NCBI RefSeq assembly: GCF_040549465.1
Contig: NZ_JBEPTL010000007.1
Span: forward strand, 62,001 to 126,000
Length of the DNA: 64,000 nt
Direction: 5' to 3'
Source: Lacisediminihabitans sp040549465
Lineage (GTDB): Bacteria; Actinomycetota; Actinomycetes; Actinomycetales; Microbacteriaceae
Below, one piece after another: positions 34,460 through 42,804 of this stretch. The position numbers were made by a program, and so were the translations under genes. How positions within the stretch are numbered: the stretch's first letter is position 1; each line of letters begins with the position of its first letter. The notes under the pieces are model-generated. The model was not told the DNA's origin, made no database searches, and saw only the letters and a list, made by a program, of their open reading frames with translations.

Positions 34460-36058
34460 ATGGAAACACTGGAGAGCCGTGTCGACTCGGGCGACGCCTC
34501 CTTCCTGGCCAATGACAGCGCCCAGCGTGCCCTGGTGACGGAGCTCAGAGAACGCGTGGCCATAGCAGCCCTCGGCGGCTCGGAGAAGTCACGGCAGCGC
34601 CACATCGCGCGCGGAAAACTGCTGCCACGAGAACGCATCGACCAACTGCTCGACGAGGGGAGCCCGTTCCTCGAGATCTCGCCCCTGGCTGCCAACGGTC
34701 TCTATGGCGATGAGGCGCCGGGCGCCGGGGTGATCGCCGGGATCGGCCTGGTCGAAGGCCGTCATGTGCTGGTGATCTCCAATGACGCCACCGTCAAAGG
34801 TGGCACCTACTTTCCACTCACGGTCAAGAAACATCTGCGCGCGCAGGAGATCGCCTTCGAGAACCGGCTGCCGTGCATCTATCTCGTGGACTCCGGTGGC
34901 GCCTACCTGCCGATGCAGGACGAGGTCTTTCCCGACAGGGACCACTTCGGCCGGATCTTCTACAACCAGGCACGGATGTCGGCGGCGAAGATCCCGCAGA
35001 TCGCCTCGGTGATGGGATCCTGCACTGCCGGCGGCGCCTACGTGCCGGCGATGAGCGACGAGACGGTGATCGTGCGCGGCCAGGGCACGATCTTTCTCGG
35101 CGGACCCCCTCTCGTGAAGGCAGCCATCGGTGAGATCGTCACGGCGGAAGAACTCGGTGGTGGCGACGTGCACGCACGCATCTCCGGCGTGACCGATCAC
35201 CTCGCGGATGACGACCAGCACGCCCTGCAGATCGTGCGCGACATCGTCTCGACCTTTCCCCGGCCGAACACCCAGGCCTGGGATGTGGTCGAGAGCCGTC
35301 CGCCGATCGCCGAGGAGAGCGAACTCTACGGCGTGGTTCCGACCGATGTGCAGTCGCCCTACGAGGTGCGCGAAGTGATTGCGAGACTTGTCGACGGCAG
35401 CGAGTTCCATGAATTCAAGAAGGAGTACGGCGCGACACTGGTGACCGGTTTCGCACACCTGCACGGGCATCCGATCGGCATCGTCGCGAACAGCGGCGTG
35501 CTGTTCAGCGAGTCTGCGTTGAAGGGGGCGCACTTCATCGAGCTGTGCGACCAGCGCGGTGTCCCGATCGTCTTCCTGCAGAACATCTCCGGTTTCATGG
35601 TGGGTCGGGACGCCGAGGCCGGTGGCATCGCGAAGAACGGCGCGAAGATGGTCACCGCCGTCGCGACCGCCAGAGTACCGAAACTCACCGTCGTGATCGG
35701 CGGATCCTTCGGTGCAGGTAACTACTCGATGGCGGGGCGCGCGTATTCGCCGCGCTTCCTCTGGATGTGGCCAGCCAGCCGTGTTTCCGTGATGGGCGGA
35801 CCGCAGGCGGCGTCGGTGTTGGCGACGGTACGTCGTGAACAACTCGGCGACGAGTGGTCGGCCGAAGACCAGGCCGCTTTCGAGACCCCGATCCGTGAGC
35901 AGTACGAGGCGCAGGGGAGTCCGTACTACTCGACGGCCAGGCTCTGGGATGACGGCATCATCGATCCCGCAGACACCAGGACGGTGCTCGGTCTCGCGCT
36001 CGATGTGTGCGCGGCCGTGCCGCTGGAGGACAGCGCCTTCGGCCTGTTCCGCATGTGA
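34460..36058 (+). CDS. accD1: Acyl-CoA carboxylase beta subunit (methylcrotonyl-CoA type)
   Basis: A 532-residue carboxyltransferase. Both halves are present: N-terminal GKLLPRERIDQLLDEGSPFL and VDSGGAYLPMQDEVFPDRDHFGRIFYNQARMS, and C-terminal GVPIVFLQNISGFMVGRDAE followed by GGSFGAGNYSMAGRAYSPR. The YLPMQDEVFPDRDHFGRIF run is characteristic of methylcrotonyl-CoA carboxylase rather than propionyl-CoA carboxylase. ATG at 34460 follows GGAGA. It transfers the carboxyl group from biotin to 3-methylcrotonyl-CoA in leucine breakdown. Confidence 0.93.
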   Translation: METLESRVDSGDASFLANDSAQRALVTELRERVAIAALGGSEKSRQRHIARGKLLPRERIDQLLDEGSPFLEISPLAANGLYGDEAPGAGVIAGIGLVEGRHVLVISNDATVKGGTYFPLTVKKHLRAQEIAFENRLPCIYLVDSGGAYLPMQDEVFPDRDHFGRIFYNQARMSAAKIPQIASVMGSCTAGGAYVPAMSDETVIVRGQGTIFLGGPPLVKAAIGEIVTAEELGGGDVHARISGVTDHLADDDQHALQIVRDIVSTFPRPNTQAWDVVESRPPIAEESELYGVVPTDVQSPYEVREVIARLVDGSEFHEFKKEYGATLVTGFAHLHGHPIGIVANSGVLFSESALKGAHFIELCDQRGVPIVFLQNISGFMVGRDAEAGGIAKNGAKMVTAVATARVPKLTVVIGGSFGAGNYSMAGRAYSPRFLWMWPASRVSVMGGPQAASVLATVRREQLGDEWSAEDQAAFETPIREQYEAQGSPYYSTARLWDDGIIDPADTRTVLGLALDVCAAVPLEDSAFGLFRM

Positions 36059-38028
36059 GGGGCGCCACGTTCGGCACCGTCCTCATCGCCAACCGTGGGG
36101 AGATCGCCTGCCGTATTCTCGGCACGCTGCGTCAGCTCGGCATCCGATCCGTGGCCGTCTACACGGATGCCGATCGCCGGGCGAAGCACGTCGCGATGGC
36201 GGATGCCGCGGTGCTGGTCGAGAGCTACCTCGACTCAGCGGCGATTCTGCGGGCGGCTCGGCTGGGCGGCGCGGAAGCGATCCACCCCGGCTACGGATTC
36301 CTCTCGGAGAACGCCGGCTTCGCGCGGGAATGCGCAGCCGCCGGCATCGTGTTCATCGGGCCCGGCGTTGACGCGCTCGAGACGATGGGCGACAAGATTC
36401 GCGCCAAGAAGCACGTGGCCGAGCACGGAGTGCCGGTCATCCCCGGTATCGCCGAGCCGGCACTGACCGATGAGCAGCTGATGGCGGCGGCGGCTGAGGT
36501 CGGCTACCCGCTGCTGATCAAACCGTCGGCCGGCGGTGGTGGCAAGGGGATGACAACGGTCGTCGAACAGAGTGAGCTTGCCGAGGGGCTCGCCGCATCC
36601 CGCCGTGTCGCGCTGGCCGGCTTCGGCGACGACACGCTCTTTCTCGAGCGGCTGGTTTCGACACCGCGTCACATCGAGGTGCAGGTGCTCGCAGACTCCC
36701 ACGGCACGGTGCTCCACCTCGGGGAGCGGGAGTGTTCGCTGCAGCGTCGTCACCAGAAGATCGTCGAGGAGGCACCCTCGGTGCTTCTCGATGCGGCCAC
36801 GCGCGCGCGGATCGGCGAGGCGGCCTGCGAGGTCGCCCGCAGCGTCGGCTACATCGGAGCTGGCACCGTCGAATTCCTGGTCTCCAACGACAGGCCAGAC
36901 GAGTTCTTCTTCATGGAGATGAACACCCGACTGCAGGTGGAGCATCCGGTGACCGAGATGGTCACCGGCATCGACCTCGTCGAGTGGCAAGTGCGGATCG
37001 CCGCGGGCGAGAAGCTCTCCCTCGGCCAGGACGACATCGTGCTCAACGGTCATGCGATCGAGGCGCGGCTCTACGCCGAGAACCCGTCCCGCGGGTTCCT
37101 GCCGTCCTCCGGTACTGTGATCGCCGTCGAGGAACCGACGGGAGTCGGCATCCGCGTCGACAGCTCACTCATCCATGGCCTGCCGGTCAGTGCGAGCTAC
37201 GACCCGATGCTCGGCAAGCTCATCGCCTGGGGTGCGGATCGTGCGCAGGCGCTGGCACGCCTCGACGCCGCCCTCGCCACCACCACCCTGCTCGGGGTGC
37301 ACACGAATCTCGAGTTTCTGCAGGCCCTGCTCGCCGACGCCGAGGTGCGGGCCGGCCGCCTCGACACCGGGCTGATCGAGCGAATGCTGGGCGGCATCCG
37401 GTTCCGAGGCGTCGACGATACCGCTCTCGTGGCTGCCGCACTTTACCTGCACAGCCAGCGCTCCGGGCCCGGTTCACCGTGGAACCAGCCGAGCGGATGG
37501 CGCGTGGGAGAGCATCGCGCAACCCGCTACAACTTCGCCACCAGCGCGACCGAATCCACCGATGTTTTCGTGACCGGCACGCCCGGCGACGCGCTCATCC
37601 GGGTCGGCGGTGGATTAGAGCGGCACGCCAGATTCGAGGCAAACCTCGAGCTCGACGGCGTGCTTCACCCGCTGGCGATCGCGCAGTCCGGCGACAGCAT
37701 CTGGGTGTCCGAGCGCGGAATCGCCTGCGAACTGATGGTGCGTGACAGGGCGAAACAGCTCGCCGATCACCGCGCCACCATCTCCCGGCCGGTCGGTGCT
37801 GCCGATCCGGAGGTGCGCGCCCCGATGCCGGGCACTGTCGTGGCCGTCAGTGTCTCCACGGGAGACACCGTGGAGACCGGGCAGGTTCTTCTCACCGTCG
37901 AGGCCATGAAGATGGAGCACACAATGCTCGCTTCGCTGGCCGGCGTCGTCACCATCACCATCCACCCTGGCGACCTGGTCAGACTCGACCAGGTCGTCGC
38001 GCGAATCGATCCCCACGAAGGAGCGTAA
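36055..38028 (+). CDS. accA1: Acyl-CoA carboxylase alpha subunit with biotin carboxylase and BCCP domains
   Basis: A 657-residue protein. The N-terminal biotin carboxylase covers about 1-450: FGTVLIANRGEIACRILGTL, ATP-grasp KPSAGGGGKGM and MNTRLQVEHPVTE. A linker domain follows, then a C-terminal biotinyl domain with EAMKMEHT (biotin Lys619). It carboxylates its own biotin and supplies AccD1. GTG at 36055 overlaps the accD1 stop (GTGA). The acyl-CoA dehydrogenase gene begins 2 nt after its stop. Confidence 0.95.
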   Translation: MRGATFGTVLIANRGEIACRILGTLRQLGIRSVAVYTDADRRAKHVAMADAAVLVESYLDSAAILRAARLGGAEAIHPGYGFLSENAGFARECAAAGIVFIGPGVDALETMGDKIRAKKHVAEHGVPVIPGIAEPALTDEQLMAAAAEVGYPLLIKPSAGGGGKGMTTVVEQSELAEGLAASRRVALAGFGDDTLFLERLVSTPRHIEVQVLADSHGTVLHLGERECSLQRRHQKIVEEAPSVLLDAATRARIGEAACEVARSVGYIGAGTVEFLVSNDRPDEFFFMEMNTRLQVEHPVTEMVTGIDLVEWQVRIAAGEKLSLGQDDIVLNGHAIEARLYAENPSRGFLPSSGTVIAVEEPTGVGIRVDSSLIHGLPVSASYDPMLGKLIAWGADRAQALARLDAALATTTLLGVHTNLEFLQALLADAEVRAGRLDTGLIERMLGGIRFRGVDDTALVAAALYLHSQRSGPGSPWNQPSGWRVGEHRATRYNFATSATESTDVFVTGTPGDALIRVGGGLERHARFEANLELDGVLHPLAIAQSGDSIWVSERGIACELMVRDRAKQLADHRATISRPVGAADPEVRAPMPGTVVAVSVSTGDTVETGQVLLTVEAMKMEHTMLASLAGVVTITIHPGDLVRLDQVVARIDPHEGA

Positions 38029-38030
38029 TC

Positions 38031-39191
38031 ATGAGCAGTGAGCTCACCGACGACCAGCAGCAGGTCAGCGACACGGTACGAGAGTTCGCCGACACCGTCG
38101 TCGCGCCCGTCGCCGCGAAACACGACGCGGAGCACAGTTTTCCCTACGAGGTGGTTGCCCAGATGGCGGACCTCGGACTGTTCGGCCTGCCCTTTCCGAA
38201 AGAACTCGGCGGCCAGGGCAAGGATTACTTCTCACTCTGCCTCGCCGTCGAACAGCTCGGCCGCGTCGACCAGAGCGTCGGCGTCACGCTCGAGGCCGGC
38301 GTCGGGCTCGGCGCGATGCCGGTGTTCCGCCGTGGTACGGAGGCTCAGAAAGAAGAGTGGATGCCGCAGCTCGCGAGCGGCAGAGCGCTCGCCGGTTTCG
38401 GCCTAACCGAGGCCGATGCCGGGTCCGACGCCGCGGGCACCAGGACGACCGCCGAGCTCGACGGCGGCGAATGGTTGATCAACGGCACCAAGCAGTTCAT
38501 CACCAACTCGGGCACCGACATCACCAGGCTGGTCACGATCACCGCCATCACCGGCGCTTCCAGCCGCGAGGACGGCACCATCAAGAAGGAGCTTTCCGCC
38601 ATCCTGGTGCCGACACCGATCGCCGGCTTCACCGTCGAGCCCGGCTACGACAAGGTGGGTTGGCATGCATCCGATACCCACCCGCTGACCCTCACCGATG
38701 TGCGGGTGCCGGAGGAGAATCTGCTCGGCCAGCGAGGCCGGGGTTACGCTAACTTCGTGCAGACCCTCGACGAGGGACGGATCGCTGTCGCCGCCCTCGC
38801 CACCGGCGCGGCCCAGGGCTGCCTCGACGAGTCTGTGCGCTACGCGAAGAGCCGCAACGTCTTCGGTCGCAGCATCGGGTCGAACCAGTCCATCTCGTTC
38901 AAGATCGCGCGAATGCAGGCCCGCGCCCATACCGCCCGTCTCGCCTACTACGACGCGGCCGCCCTCATGATGGCCGGAAAGTCTTTCAAGGCCCAGGCGT
39001 CCATCGCCAAGATGGTCGCGGGGGAGGCGGCGATGGACAACGCCCGAGACGCCACTCAGATCTTTGGCGGCTACGGCTTCCTCAACGAAAATCCGGTTGC
39101 CAGGCAGTTCCGCGATTCGAAGATCCTCGAGATCGGTGAAGGAACCACAGAGGTGCAGCTCATGGTCATCGCCCGCGAACTCGGGTTCTGA
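38031..39191 (+). CDS. Acyl-CoA dehydrogenase (isovaleryl-CoA-type)
   Basis: A 386-residue flavoprotein. It has FGLTEADAGSDAAGTRTTAE (FAD and substrate loop), WLINGTKQFITNSGTD, and the C-terminal RDATQIFGGYGFLNENPVARQFRD with KILEIGEGTTEVQ. It oxidises short branched acyl-CoAs using electron-transfer flavoprotein. Its place directly after the methylcrotonyl-CoA carboxylase genes points to isovaleryl-CoA and related substrates; this corresponds to fadE19 in the equivalent mycobacterial cluster. Confidence 0.93.
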   Translation: MSSELTDDQQQVSDTVREFADTVVAPVAAKHDAEHSFPYEVVAQMADLGLFGLPFPKELGGQGKDYFSLCLAVEQLGRVDQSVGVTLEAGVGLGAMPVFRRGTEAQKEEWMPQLASGRALAGFGLTEADAGSDAAGTRTTAELDGGEWLINGTKQFITNSGTDITRLVTITAITGASSREDGTIKKELSAILVPTPIAGFTVEPGYDKVGWHASDTHPLTLTDVRVPEENLLGQRGRGYANFVQTLDEGRIAVAALATGAAQGCLDESVRYAKSRNVFGRSIGSNQSISFKIARMQARAHTARLAYYDAAALMMAGKSFKAQASIAKMVAGEAAMDNARDATQIFGGYGFLNENPVARQFRDSKILEIGEGTTEVQLMVIARELGF

Positions 39192-39275
39192 AGCCTGCGA
39201 GTATGAATGGAGTCTTCTCGTGATCGACGTCGTCACACGGATACCATCGGAACCGATCTACCCAGGGAGCACACT

Positions 39276-39755
39276 GTGACCGAACCGGAAGAGAAGACCA
39301 TCGAGCAACGGGGGCTCTACTACGAGGAGTTCGAGCTGGGTACCCGCTACCTGCACCGACCGGGCCGCACGGTCACGGAGGCCGACAACGTCGCCTTCAC
39401 GACGATGACCATGAACACCCAGGCCCTTCACCTGGATGCCGCATGGGCCGCGACCCAGCCGTTCGGCCAGCGCCTGGTCAACTCGATGTTCACCCTCGCC
39501 ACGCTCGTCGGCAGCTCGGTCGCGCAACTGACCCAGGGCACACTCGTCGCCAACCTCGGATTCTCGGAGGTGACCTTTCCGGCCCCGCTTTTTCACGGCG
39601 ACACCCTGTACTCCGAGACGGTCGTCGAGGAGAAACGACTCTCCGCGTCGCGACGTGGCCAGGGCATCGTCACCCTGCGGCACACCGCGCGCAATCAGGA
39701 CGGTGTGATCGTGGCGACCGCCGTTCGTTCGACACTGGTCTGGTGCGTGCCATGA
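39276..39755 (+). CDS. MaoC-family hydratase
   Basis: A 159-residue single hotdog enoyl-CoA hydratase. It has FELGTRYLHRPGRTVTEADN (MaoC start), FTTMTMNTQALHLDAAWAA with the catalytic Asn/His-type residues and the later RHTARNQDGVIVATAVRS. It is equivalent to Rv2499c in the M. tuberculosis cluster, where such a protein hydrates methylglutaconyl-CoA-type intermediates. GTG at 39276 is preceded by GGGAG at good spacing. Its stop overlaps the lyase start. Confidence 0.87.
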   Translation: MTEPEEKTIEQRGLYYEEFELGTRYLHRPGRTVTEADNVAFTTMTMNTQALHLDAAWAATQPFGQRLVNSMFTLATLVGSSVAQLTQGTLVANLGFSEVTFPAPLFHGDTLYSETVVEEKRLSASRRGQGIVTLRHTARNQDGVIVATAVRSTLVWCVP

Positions 39756-40561
39756 CCTTCGACCTCGGGCCGGCTATACTGTTTTGCCCGGCCGATCGCC
39801 CTGAGCGCTACGCGAAGGCGGCGGAGCGGGCGGATGCTGCGATCCTCGACCTCGAGGACGCCGTCGCCCCCGGCGACAAGGCCGCTGCCCGCGAGGCGCT
39901 GCTCGCGAACCCGCTGGACCCGGCTCGCACCGTCGTGCGGGTGAATCCGGCGGACACCGAGGAGTTCGCCCGAGACCTCGCCGCGATCGCCCGCACCGAG
40001 TATCGCCTGCTCATGCTCGCGAAAACGACGAGTGCCGCCCAGCTGCAACTGCTGGCCGACTACGACGTGATTGCGCTGTGCGAGACTGCCGCGGGTGTGC
40101 TGGCGGCGCCGTCGATCGCCGCGGTGGAGAACGTGGTCGCACTCATGTGGGGTGCGGAGGATCTGGTGGCATCCCTCGGCGGTACGTCCAGCCGTGTCGA
40201 TGACGGTCGGTACCGTGACGTCGCGGTGCATGCCCGGTCGAGCGTGCTGCTGGCGGCCGGGGCATCCGGCACGGCCGCCATCGATTCCGTGCATCTCGAC
40301 ATCGCCGATACCGCGGGGCTGGAGAACGAGGCGCGGGATGCCGCAGCCGTCGGCTTCGTGGCGACGGCCTGCGTTCACCCAAGCCAGGTGGCGGTCATCC
40401 GCTCGGCCTACGCTCCGACGCCGGACGAGTTGGACGCCGCCCGCGAGTTGCTCGCTGCCGCTGTCGGCCAACGGGGCGTCTTCCGTTACGACGGCCGGAT
40501 GATCGACGGCCCGGTCTTGCGTCACGCGGAGCGGGTCGTACGGCGCGTCGCCTCTTCCTAG
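39752..40561 (+). CDS. citE: HpcH/HpaI-family CoA-ester lyase (CitE-like)
   Basis: A 269-residue TIM-barrel lyase. It has LFCPADRPERYAKAAERADA, DLEDAVAPGDKAAAREAL, LMLAKTTSAAQLQLLADY, CETAAGVLAAPSIAA and the C-terminal ACVHPSQVAVIRSAYAPT, the complete CitE-like pattern including Mg-binding Glu and Asp. In mycobacteria the corresponding protein (Rv2498c) acts as a beta-hydroxyacyl-CoA lyase in leucine degradation; by position it should complete that pathway here. No partner CitD or CitF is nearby, so citrate lyase is unlikely. Confidence 0.87.
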   Translation: MTFDLGPAILFCPADRPERYAKAAERADAAILDLEDAVAPGDKAAAREALLANPLDPARTVVRVNPADTEEFARDLAAIARTEYRLLMLAKTTSAAQLQLLADYDVIALCETAAGVLAAPSIAAVENVVALMWGAEDLVASLGGTSSRVDDGRYRDVAVHARSSVLLAAGASGTAAIDSVHLDIADTAGLENEARDAAAVGFVATACVHPSQVAVIRSAYAPTPDELDAARELLAAAVGQRGVFRYDGRMIDGPVLRHAERVVRRVASS

Positions 40562-40607
40562 CTGCGCCCGCTATCGATCTGTCCTGTTGATGGGTGCTCG
40601 GCGGCTA

Positions 40608-40841
40608 TTAGTAGCGGCGTCGTTCCCAGGCCCAGGCGCGGAAGAAGAGGATCGCCACGGCCAGAATCGCCGCTCCCGCTTCGAACCATAGGCCGACGAG
40701 GATCCCGGCGGGGTTTCGCGTGAACAGAATGAGGACTATTGCCACGAACAGGCCGAACCCGGCGAGCACGATATCGACGATCCACAGTCGGCGAAGGAAG
40801 GGATTCGCCGTATCTGTGCTGGTCGTGAGTTCCGTCGTCAT
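40608..40841 (-). CDS. Small two-helix membrane protein
   Basis: A 77-residue protein with two hydrophobic helices (about residues 16-36 and 43-63: LWIVDIVLAGFGLFVAIVLILF and LWFEAGAAILAVAILFF). It ends in basic residues (WAWERRRY). ATG at 40841 follows a GGAGC sequence. No family is recognised; it stands between the CitE gene and an inverted repeat. Confidence 0.65.
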   Translation of the reverse strand: MTTELTTSTDTANPFLRRLWIVDIVLAGFGLFVAIVLILFTRNPAGILVGLWFEAGAAILAVAILFFRAWAWERRRY

Positions 40842-40932
40842 CGCTGCTCCTTTGCACAGGCATCCATGCTTGTCATGAGTGAACTTCAGTCTTTCGCACA
40901 ATCGGTGGGAACGCCAGTGCCATGGCTGTGGC

Positions 40933-40993
40933 ATCGAGTTGCGTCGTGTCGTTGTTCCGCTGAGCAACGAACAACGACACGGCGCAACTCGAT
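40933..40993. repeat. 25-bp near-perfect inverted repeat
   Basis: Arms 40933-40957 and 40969-40993 match at 24 of 25 positions around an 11-nt loop (core GTCGTGTCGTTGTTC). This is the longest stem in the window. It lies between two minus-strand genes and is followed on either strand by no clear U-tract. Confidence 0.9.
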
Positions 40994-41012
40994 CCCGGGA
41001 TGGGAGAGTAAA

Positions 41013-41830
41013 TCAGGTGCTCGCGATGCGGCCCAGCAGGAACTCGCGCTCGATATCATTCGTGGCCAGGTCGAGCGCCTGCCGGTAGGCGATGACGGCT
41101 TCTGTGGTACGGCCGAGCCGCTGTAGGAGGTCCGCTTTGACCGCTAGCAGATAGCGGTATCCCGCGAAGCGGGTATCGTGCTCCAGCGCTTCGACCTCGT
41201 CCAATGCCTCTGCCGGCCCCGACACCATCGCTACCGCCACTGCGCGGTTTAGCGCCACGACCGGCGACGGCCAGACGCGCAGCAGTACGTCGTACAGCGT
41301 CACGATCTGGGGCCAGTCCGTCTGCTCGTAGGTCGGAGCCTCGGCATGCAACGAGGCGATGGCCGCCTGCAGCACATAGCGCCCGGGGCGCCCGCCGCGG
41401 AGTCCGTCCATGATCAGTTCGTGCGCTTCGGCGATCATCGGACGATCCCAGAGGGATCGGTCCTGGTCTTGCAGCCGCAGCAGGCGACCGTCGCCGTCGA
41501 TCCTGGTCGCACGCCGTGCATCGATGACCAGAAGCAGGGCGAGCAGCCCCCACATCTCCCGCTCATCGGGCATCAGCTCGACCTGAGCACCTGTTCGCGC
41601 CGGATCGCATCCACCACGCGACGTCTGGCCGTGGTAGTCAGCCACGCCTCCGGGTTGGCGGGGATCCCGTGGCGGAGCCAGGACACCATGGCCTCGGCAT
41701 AGGCCTCCTGCACGCATTCCTCCGCCAGGTCCAGGTTCCGTGCAGCGCGCGCCGTCGCGGCGAGCACCAGAGCCCAGCCGCGACGGTGAGCGTCTTCGAC
41801 CGCAGCCTCAACGGCTGCCTTAGTCGTCAT
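41013..41830 (-). pseudogene. ECF sigma factor with DUF6596 domain, internally deleted
   Basis: The gene starts at 41830, overlapping the YCII stop. It encodes a normal sigma region 2 (ALVLAATARAARNLDLAEEC ... WLTTTARRRVVDAIRREQVL) but then stops at 41573. In another frame, from about 41585, the DUF6596 part resumes at VELMPDEREMWGLLALLLVI and runs to the natural end at 41013. The whole region 4 and the sequence before ELMPDE (about 130-160 codons) are missing. A deletion with frameshift therefore joined the two parts. The sigma factor should be inactive. Confidence 0.85.
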
Positions 41831-42189
41831 GCCGTAGCAGGCCGATCCACGATGAAGCCGCCCTCGACCGGGCGCACCTCGACTCCGCCACCCTGCTGGG
41901 TGGCCGGGTTGCGTCCTGCGATCTCCAGCGCCGCATCCAGGTCTGGCGCTTCGATAACAAAGAACCCGGCTATGACCTCTTTGGCATCGATGAACGGGCC
42001 ATCGGTCACCACGTCGCCGCGAATCGAGGTGGCGGTCGTGTCGGCGGGTTCCAGCGCGAATGCTGCGACCATGGATCCGGCGGCCACCACTTCGTCGGCA
42101 TACCGGCCGTGGGCGTCACGTTGCTCAGCCGTCACCTCGTCGGTGCCGGCAGCGTTCGTGGTGTAGATCAGGACTGCATATTGAGCCAT
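41827..42189 (-). CDS. YCII-family protein (DGPF domain)
   Basis: A 120-residue protein starting AQYAVLIYTTNAAGTDEV and containing DGPFIDAKEVIAGFFVIEAPD, the DGPF signature of YCII proteins that accompany DUF6596-type ECF sigma factors. ATG at 42189 follows GGAGAGTCCG and is preferred over a start four codons upstream. It overlaps the disrupted sigma gene by 4 nt. The exact biochemical role of this family is not settled. Confidence 0.9.
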   Translation of the reverse strand: MAQYAVLIYTTNAAGTDEVTAEQRDAHGRYADEVVAAGSMVAAFALEPADTTATSIRGDVVTDGPFIDAKEVIAGFFVIEAPDLDAALEIAGRNPATQQGGGVEVRPVEGGFIVDRPATA

Positions 42190-42312
42190 CGGACTCTCCA
42201 TTCAGATAGTGGTTATCGTGCCTTTCATAACTACGTCGAACGGTCGAGAAGAAATCGACAGCGCTGAATCGGATTATCTTCGATCGGCTGTCGAGGTGTC
42301 GATACCTGAGGG

Positions 42313-42804
42313 CTATTCCTCGAAGGTGTTGACCATCGCGTGGGCGGCGCGGTCGAGGTATCCCCAGAGCGTCGCGTCGTCGAGTGGGGACAGCTCCAGG
42401 GCGTCCACAGCCGAGCGCATGTGGGAGAGCCAGCGGTCGCGGGCATCCGGATTCACCCTGAACGGCAGGTGACGCATACGCAGTCGTGGGTGTCCACGCT
42501 GCTCGGAATAGGTTGCAGGGCCTCCCCAGTACTGTTCCAGGAACCCGGTGAGTCGCTGGATCGCACCCTCCAGGTCGTCGGGCGGATACATCGGCAACAG
42601 CACAGGATCGGACTCGATGCCCGCATAGAAGTGACGCACGAGTTTCTCGAAGGTTGGCCTGCCGCCGACCTTCTCATAGAAGTTGCCGGTGGCGGCTTCG
42701 CCGTGCTCGCTGACCCTGAGAGTGACCGGGTTGACCTGGCCGCCGGGAGATTCGCCGCCGGGAGGTTGGCTGTCGGGTGATCGGCCGCCCGGACGCTCGG
42801 TCAT
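42313..42804 (-). CDS. glbO: Group II truncated haemoglobin (GlbO-like)
   Basis: A 163-residue protein. The globin domain starts near residue 42 (FYEKVGGRPTFEKLVRHFY). It includes MYPPDDLEGA, the WGGPATYSEQRGHPRLRMRH segment with the group II Trp and proximal His region, and NPDARDRWLSHM. The first 40 residues are a Pro/Gly-rich extension. It may handle O2, NO or peroxides. Its ATG overlaps the stop of the MscS-type channel gene, so the two are co-expressed. Confidence 0.93.
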   Translation of the reverse strand: MTERPGGRSPDSQPPGGESPGGQVNPVTLRVSEHGEAATGNFYEKVGGRPTFEKLVRHFYAGIESDPVLLPMYPPDDLEGAIQRLTGFLEQYWGGPATYSEQRGHPRLRMRHLPFRVNPDARDRWLSHMRSAVDALELSPLDDATLWGYLDRAAHAMVNTFEE

